Below, in pieces: positions 6,942 through 9,531 of a DNA stretch of 9,531 nucleotides. The translations under genes were made by a program, and so were the position numbers. The DNA is from Actinomycetes bacterium (GTDB taxonomy: Bacteria > Actinomycetota > Actinomycetes > Propionibacteriales > Nocardioidaceae), in the NCBI GenBank assembly GCA_023252095.1, contig JAHEXN010000113.1, forward strand, positions 1-9,531, read 5' to 3'. The first letter of the stretch is position 1; each line of letters starts with the position of its first letter. The notes under the pieces were generated by a model that saw nothing but the letters and a program-made list of their open reading frames with translations, did no database searches and was not told the DNA's origin.

Positions 6942-6972
6942 CGGAGCAGGTCGACACGACCTCATCGCTCCG
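6942..6972 (+). other. Two-part hairpin in the pnp leader
   Basis: The outer stem CGGAGC (6942-6947) pairs with GCTCCG (6967-6972). The inner stem AGGTCG (6948-6953) pairs directly on top of it with CGACCT (6957-6962) around the loop ACA, and the only irregularity is a 3' bulge CATC (6963-6966). That gives 12 perfect base pairs. It is a candidate structural element of the leader or an RNase III-type target. Confidence 0.6.
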
Positions 6973-7076
6973 CGGGCCTCGATCGAAGACCGGAAACACC
7001 CGGGCCATCCCGGCCCCGCCACACGCCGCTCGCGCCCCACTCCATGAGTGCGGCGCCCAGCGCGTCGTGTCGGTTC

Positions 7077-7139
7077 GGGCCTGTGCCCCGTCCTCCCCAG
7101 TGGGCCTCTGTGCCCATGTCATCAGTGGGCTCTGCCCAC
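7077..7139 (+). repeat. Three tandem GGGC/GCCC hairpins, 25-base period
   Basis: GGGC occurs at 7077, 7102 and 7127, exactly 25 bases apart. Each is followed by its partner GCCC (7085, 7112, 7134), giving loops CTGT, CTCTGT and TCT. The second stem is TGGGC/GCCCA and the third GTGGGC/GCCCAC. CAGTGGGC is repeated exactly at 7098-7105 and 7123-7130. The first two units share about 16 of 25 bases. Because the arms are interchangeable, alternative pairings between units are possible. The array ends just before the pnp ribosome-binding site. Confidence 0.65.
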
Positions 7140-7140
7140 G

Positions 7141-7147
7141 GAAGGGA
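7141..7147 (+). promoter_or_regulatory. pnp ribosome-binding site
   Basis: GAAGGGA, five bases before ATG 7153, fixes the pnp start. It lies two bases after the third leader hairpin, so folding could affect its access. The longer frame beginning at 7048 has no comparable site and no conserved N-terminus. Confidence 0.75.
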
Positions 7148-7152
7148 CATCC

Positions 7153-9390
7153 ATGACGGATTCCATCCACACTGTCGAGACCGTGATCGACAACGGTCGC
7201 TTCGGCACCCGCACGATCCGCTTCGAGACGGGCCAGCTGGCCCAGCAGGCCGCCGGCGCCGTGTCGGCGTTCCTCGACGACGACACGATGCTGCTGTCGG
7301 CCACCACGGCCGGCAAGCACCCCAAGGACCACTTCGACTTCTTCCCCCTGACGATCGACGTCGAGGAGCGCATGTACGCCGCGGGCCGCATCCCGGGCTC
7401 GTTCTTCCGCCGCGAGGGCCGCCCGTCCGAGGACGCGATCCTCACGTGCCGCCTGATCGACCGTCCGCTGCGCCCGACCTTCAAGAAGGGTCTGCGCAAC
7501 GAGGTCCAGGTCGTCATCACGGTCCTGGCGCTCAACCCCGACGCGCCGTACGACGTGCTCGCGATCAACGCCGCCTCGGCGTCGACGCAGATCTCGGGCC
7601 TGCCGTTCAGCGGTCCGGTCGGCGCGACCCGCGTCGCCCTGATCGACGGTCAGTGGGTCGCGTTCCCGAGCCACAGCCAGCTCGAGGAGGCCGTGTTCGA
7701 CATGGTCGTCGCGGGCCGCATCGCGGGCGACGACGTCGCGATCATGATGGTCGAGGCCGAGTCCACCGAGGTCACCTGGGAGCTCGTCCAGTCGGGCGTC
7801 CAGGCCCCCACCGAGGAAATCGTGGCCGAGGGCCTCGAAGCCGCCAAGGGCGTCATCAAGCAGCTGTGCGAGGCGCAGGCCGAGCTCGCCTCGACCGCCG
7901 CCAAGCCGGTCCGTGACTTCCCGGTCTTCCTCGACTACGAGGACGACGTCTACGAGGCCGTCGAGGCCGTCGCGAAGGCCCCGCTCGCCGAGGCCGCCCA
8001 GATCGCCTTCAAGGCCGACCGCGAGGAGCGCGAGGCCGAGATCAAGGCCGACGTGCTCGAGCAGCTCGGCGCTCAGTTCGAGGGTCGTGAGAAGGAGCTC
8101 GGCGCCGCCGTCCGCTCCGTCCTCAAGTCCGTCATCCGCGAGCGCGTCCTGCGCGACAAGGTCCGCATCGACGGTCGTGGCCTGGCCGACATCCGCGAGC
8201 TGTCGGCCGAGGTCGGCGTCATCCCGCGCGTCCACGGCTCGGCCCTGTTCCAGCGTGGCGAGACCCAGATCCTGGGTGTCACGACGCTCAACATGCTCGA
8301 CATGGAGCAGAAGCTCGACACACTGAGCCCCGAGACGAAGCGTCGCTACCTGCACAACTACAACTTCCCGCCGTTCTCGACCGGTGAGACCGGTCGCGTG
8401 GGCTCGCCCAAGCGCCGCGAGATCGGTCACGGCGCGCTCGCCGGCCGCGCGCTGCTGCCGGTGCTGCCGCCGCGCGAGGAGTTCCCGTACGCGATCCGTC
8501 AGGTCTCCGAGGCGCTGAGCTCCAACGGCTCGACCTCGATGGGCTCGGTCTGCGCCTCGACGCTCGGCCTGCTCAACGCCGGTGTGCCGCTGCGCGCGCC
8601 GGTCGCGGGCATCGCGATGGGTCTGATCTCCGGTGAGGTCGACGGCAAGACCGAGTACGTCACGCTGACCGACATCCTGGGAGCCGAGGACGCCTTCGGC
8701 GACATGGACTTCAAGGTCGCCGGCACGCGGCAGTTCGTCACGGCCCTGCAGCTCGACACCAAGCTCGACGGCATCCCCGCCGAGGTCCTGGCCGGCGCGC
8801 TGACGCAGGCGCGTGAGGCGCGCTTCGCGATCCTCGACGTCATGGCTGACGCGATCGACGAGCCCGACGAGATGAGCCCCTACGCGCCGCGGATCATCAC
8901 GATCAAGATCCCCGTCGACAAGATCGGTGAGGTCATCGGCCCCAAGGGCAAGATGATCAACCAGATCCAGGACGACACCGGCGCGAAGATCTCGATCGAC
9001 GACGACGGCACGGTCTTCGTGGGCGCCGACAACGGCGACGCCGCCGAGGCCGCTCGGTCCGCGATCAACTCGATCGCGAACCCGACGATGCCCGAGGTCG
9101 GCGAGCGCTACCTCGGCACGGTCGTCAAGACGGTCGACTTCGGCGCGTTCATCTCGCTGCTGCCGGGCAAGGACGGGCTGCTGCACATCAGCAAGCTGCG
9201 CGACCTGAACGGTGGCCAGCGGGTCAACAACGTCGACGACCTGCTGAGCGTCGGCCAGAAGATCCAGGTCGAGATCGCCGAGATCGGTGACCGCGGCAAG
9301 CTGTCGCTGATCCCCGTCGTGGAGAAGTCCGACGACGAGCCGTGGGCCGCTGACGCCCCGGCCGCCGACGAGGCCCCCTCCGAGGTCTGA
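7153..9390 (+). CDS. pnp: Polyribonucleotide nucleotidyltransferase (PNPase)
   Basis: PNPase degrades RNA 3' to 5' by phosphorolysis and can add heteropolymeric 3' tails; it works as a trimer in the cytoplasm. In Streptomyces the same enzyme was first described as guanosine pentaphosphate synthetase I. The 745-aa protein has all domains: RNase PH 1 (about 15-145), the alpha-helical domain (about 150-320), RNase PH 2 (about 330-560) with FSTGETGRVGSPKRREIGHGAL, SNGSTSMGSVC (457-467) and the catalytic GDMDFKVAGT (516-525, Asp517/Asp519), KH with GPKG at 596-599, and S1 (about 650-720) opening GERYLGTVVKTVDFGAF. A short acidic tail (EKSDDEPW onward) follows. Start ATG 7153 is set by GAAGGGA upstream. 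Codon use is strongly biased to G/C-ending codons, as expected for high expression. A long structured leader precedes it and a perfect hairpin follows it. Confidence 0.98.
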   Translation: MTDSIHTVETVIDNGRFGTRTIRFETGQLAQQAAGAVSAFLDDDTMLLSATTAGKHPKDHFDFFPLTIDVEERMYAAGRIPGSFFRREGRPSEDAILTCRLIDRPLRPTFKKGLRNEVQVVITVLALNPDAPYDVLAINAASASTQISGLPFSGPVGATRVALIDGQWVAFPSHSQLEEAVFDMVVAGRIAGDDVAIMMVEAESTEVTWELVQSGVQAPTEEIVAEGLEAAKGVIKQLCEAQAELASTAAKPVRDFPVFLDYEDDVYEAVEAVAKAPLAEAAQIAFKADREEREAEIKADVLEQLGAQFEGREKELGAAVRSVLKSVIRERVLRDKVRIDGRGLADIRELSAEVGVIPRVHGSALFQRGETQILGVTTLNMLDMEQKLDTLSPETKRRYLHNYNFPPFSTGETGRVGSPKRREIGHGALAGRALLPVLPPREEFPYAIRQVSEALSSNGSTSMGSVCASTLGLLNAGVPLRAPVAGIAMGLISGEVDGKTEYVTLTDILGAEDAFGDMDFKVAGTRQFVTALQLDTKLDGIPAEVLAGALTQAREARFAILDVMADAIDEPDEMSPYAPRIITIKIPVDKIGEVIGPKGKMINQIQDDTGAKISIDDDGTVFVGADNGDAAEAARSAINSIANPTMPEVGERYLGTVVKTVDFGAFISLLPGKDGLLHISKLRDLNGGQRVNNVDDLLSVGQKIQVEIAEIGDRGKLSLIPVVEKSDDEPWAADAPAADEAPSEV

Positions 9391-9405
9391 TCGGCCCAGC
9401 ACCAC

Positions 9406-9449
9406 CACCGGACCCCGGCTCCCGTTCTCGTGGGAGCCGGGGTCCGGTG
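9406..9449 (+). terminator. pnp terminator hairpin, 18-bp perfect stem
   Basis: The arm at 9406-9423 (beginning CACCGGACC) is perfectly complementary over 18 bases to 9432-9449 (ending GGTCCGGTG), with the 8-base loop GTTCTCGT. It starts 15 bases after the pnp stop and is followed by CGTCGGGGG rather than a T-run. It is the best terminator candidate in the window, of the U-less type common in GC-rich actinobacteria. Confidence 0.85.
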
Positions 9450-9478
9450 CGTCGGGGGTGTGCGACGATCGCTCGACC

Positions 9479-9531
9479 ATGAGTGACCTCCACCTCTTCC
9501 GGGAGCGCGCTGCCGCCCTCGACGCCGCGGA
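9479..9531 (+). CDS. Start of an unrecognised protein, truncated by window edge
   Basis: An ATG at 9479 opens a frame of 17 codons that reaches the window end (MSDLHLFRERAAALDAA, then a partial codon). It begins 29 bases after the pnp terminator stem, on the same strand, and the reading has the GC-rich codon pattern of its neighbours. There is no Shine-Dalgarno sequence in front; GACGAT at 9464-9469 could be a -10 element for a leaderless or near-leaderless transcript. An M16-family peptidase gene often follows pnp in actinobacteria, but these few residues do not let me assign a family. Confidence 0.5.
   Translation, partial: MSDLHLFRERAAALDAA

Larger units (their letters stand above)
6850..7152 (+). 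promoter_or_regulatory. Structured non-coding region upstream of pnp (candidate Actino-pnp leader)
   Basis: These 303 bases between the rpsO hairpin and pnp hold no credible gene: short frames lack ribosome-binding sites and family resemblance, and the pnp frame stays open back to 7048 only as an extension. The region is rich in inverted repeats. They are GCCA (6912-6915) with TGGC (6935-6938) enclosing CCG (6917-6919) with CGG (6929-6931), the two-part hairpin at 6942-6972, CCGGG (7000-7004) with CCCGG (7009-7013), and the triple hairpin array at 7077-7139. The Actino-pnp RNA motif is an established conserved leader upstream of pnp in Actinobacteria and would be expected here. I infer membership from position and structure, not from a covariance match. 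No clear promoter hexamers were found. Confidence 0.55.

Noticed and set aside
7048..7152. A 35-residue N-terminal extension of PNPase.
   Set aside because: It has no conserved residues and no ribosome-binding site, and it lies in the structured leader; ATG 7153 has GAAGGGA at the right distance and a standard PNPase N-terminus.
6772..9480. A 902-codon open frame on the minus strand opposite pnp.
   Set aside because: It mirrors pnp exactly, and its long Asp/Arg/Leu/Gly/Val-rich translation is what the reverse complement of G/C-ending codons gives. It has no domain resemblance and no ribosome-binding site.

Overview
The window is a very GC-rich, tightly packed stretch of a bacterial chromosome holding a translation and RNA-processing gene cluster. 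Every gene lies on the plus strand. The order infB-rbfA-truB-...-ribF-rpsO-pnp, the near-absence of A/T at third codon positions, the glycine-rich IF2 N-terminus and the GTG starts point to a high-GC actinobacterium. A Nocardioides/Aeromicrobium-type member of the Propionibacteriales is my best guess from overall protein character, but this is inference and no 16S or other marker is present.

Layout. Positions 1-2178 are the 3' part of infB (translation initiation factor IF2); the first ATG is probably internal and the gene should continue upstream. A 107-base gap with a very strong GC hairpin leads to rbfA (ribosome-binding factor A), which overlaps truB (tRNA pseudouridine-55 synthase) by four bases. 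Two genes that are not part of the usual cluster follow closely: a membrane-anchored phospholipase D/cardiolipin synthase-like protein and a RimJ/RimL-type GNAT acetyltransferase. Then come ribF (riboflavin kinase/FAD synthetase), which may start as a leaderless message, rpsO (ribosomal protein S15) with its own likely promoter and terminator hairpin, a 341-base non-coding structured leader, and pnp (polynucleotide phosphorylase). An 18-bp perfect hairpin closes pnp, and the first 17 codons of an unrecognised gene begin at 9479.

How the genes work together. IF2, RbfA, TruB and S15 act in translation initiation, 30S maturation, tRNA modification and 30S structure. PNPase degrades and tails RNA, and rpsO-pnp is a classic pair. 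RibF supplies FMN and FAD and sits here by conserved neighbourhood rather than shared pathway.

The most interesting non-coding stretch is the rpsO-pnp intergenic region. It carries a rpsO terminator-like stem, a two-part hairpin at 6942-6972, and three successive GGGC...GCCC hairpins whose GGGC blocks fall exactly 25 bases apart (7077, 7102, 7127), ending at the pnp ribosome-binding site. This is the place where the known Actino-pnp leader RNA class would be expected. I found no defence system, mobile element, CRISPR array or tRNA/rRNA gene; apart from the two inserted genes and the leader RNAs this is an ordinary housekeeping region.
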